Positions 34,291 to 34,418 of a DNA stretch of 34,418 bases are shown piece by piece. Source of the stretch: an uncultured Alphaproteobacteria bacterium. Its GTDB lineage: Bacteria > Pseudomonadota > Alphaproteobacteria > Caulobacterales > Hyphomonadaceae. The notes below the pieces were generated by a model, which was not told where the DNA came from, ran no database searches, and saw only the letters and a list, made by a program, of their open reading frames with translations. Location of the stretch: assembly GCA_903842595.1 (NCBI GenBank), contig CAIMMO010000250.1, positions 1 through 34,418 on the forward strand, written 5' to 3'. Made by a program: the position numbers and the translations under genes. Positions within the stretch are counted from its first letter, which is position 1. Each line of letters starts with the position of its first letter.

Positions 34291-34418
34291 TTAGTCCGCG
34301 AGAGGCGCCGAGCCATCGCTCGCCAAGTGTGGCGCAATCGACGGCAAGGCTTTGAGTTCGCGCGCATACCGCATCCCTATCTTCTGCAGACGTTCGGGCG
34401 CGAAGCCGACCTGAGCGA
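34291..34418 (-). CDS. C-terminal end of an unidentified protein (partial)
   Basis: The minus-strand frame is open from the window edge to TAA 34291-34293, giving 41 residues: QVGFAPERLQKIGMRYAREL and KALPSIAPHLASDGSAPLAD. Third-position GC is high and the sequence looks genuine, so this is probably the last part of a gene starting beyond the window. Too little is visible to name it. Confidence 0.5.
   Translation of the reverse strand, partial: AQVGFAPERLQKIGMRYARELKALPSIAPHLASDGSAPLAD

Noticed and set aside
29437..34418. att repeat of the tRNA-Thr 3' end inside the island
   Set aside because: I looked for a second copy of the T-arm/acceptor end downstream and found none in the window.

Overview
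The window is chromosomal DNA from a GC-rich alphaproteobacterium. COQ9 sits back to back with ribosomal protein S21, hemC-hemD is followed by a mitofilin (Mic60)-like gene, there is a degenerate general-stress-type (EcfG-like) sigma factor, and small lipoproteins with Caulobacterales-like signals are common. Hyphomonadaceae/Caulobacterales is my best guess from the look of the proteins; no database search was possible.

Layout. 1-6.0 kb: 3' end of an NAD+ synthetase gene, tRNA-Arg(CCG), a TraB/GumN-type lipoprotein, an exported amidase, two small lipoproteins and a CoxE-like VWA protein, all on the + strand. 6.0-8.4 kb: an unexplained hairpin-bearing gap, COQ9 (-), rpsU (+) whose only well-placed start codon is AUA, and a broken ECF sigma factor. 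8.2-14.8 kb: an NtrC-type sigma-54 response regulator coupled by a GTGA overlap to a 62-residue membrane peptide, a membrane protein, a TrmL/SpoU-type RNA methyltransferase, an apparently frameshifted small gene, an epoxide-hydrolase-like lipoprotein, a GNAT acetyltransferase, an MDR quinone oxidoreductase and a lipoprotein. 14.8-21.5 kb (- strand): a PQQ-cytochrome c dehydrogenase, a hybrid histidine kinase, then the operon membrane protein / DUF350 / trypsin-like protease / pyrF. 21.7-23.9 kb (+): a lipoprotein joining a lysozyme-inhibitor-like and a chagasin-like domain, a Tll0287-type haem lipoprotein and an alternative oxidase. 23.9-29.2 kb: tsaD (-) divergent from hemC-hemD-mic60-like (+), then a methyltransferase-like lipoprotein with a TTG start. 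29.4 kb: tRNA-Thr(CGT).

From the tRNA-Thr to the right edge the character changes: hypothetical and small proteins dominate, together with a Sel1-repeat protein, an FGE/SUMF1-type lipoprotein and a stand-alone HsdR-N-type nuclease. This looks like accessory DNA behind a tRNA, but no integrase or repeated att sequence is visible inside the window.

Functional themes are haem and respiration (hemC, hemD, COQ9, alternative oxidase, PQQ-cytochrome dehydrogenase, two CXXCH proteins) and the cell envelope (about a dozen predicted lipoproteins). The most interesting items are the AUA-start rpsU with an overlapping five-codon leader ORF, the two-domain inhibitor lipoprotein next to the haem protein and alternative oxidase, and the unusual small elements in the right-hand accessory region.
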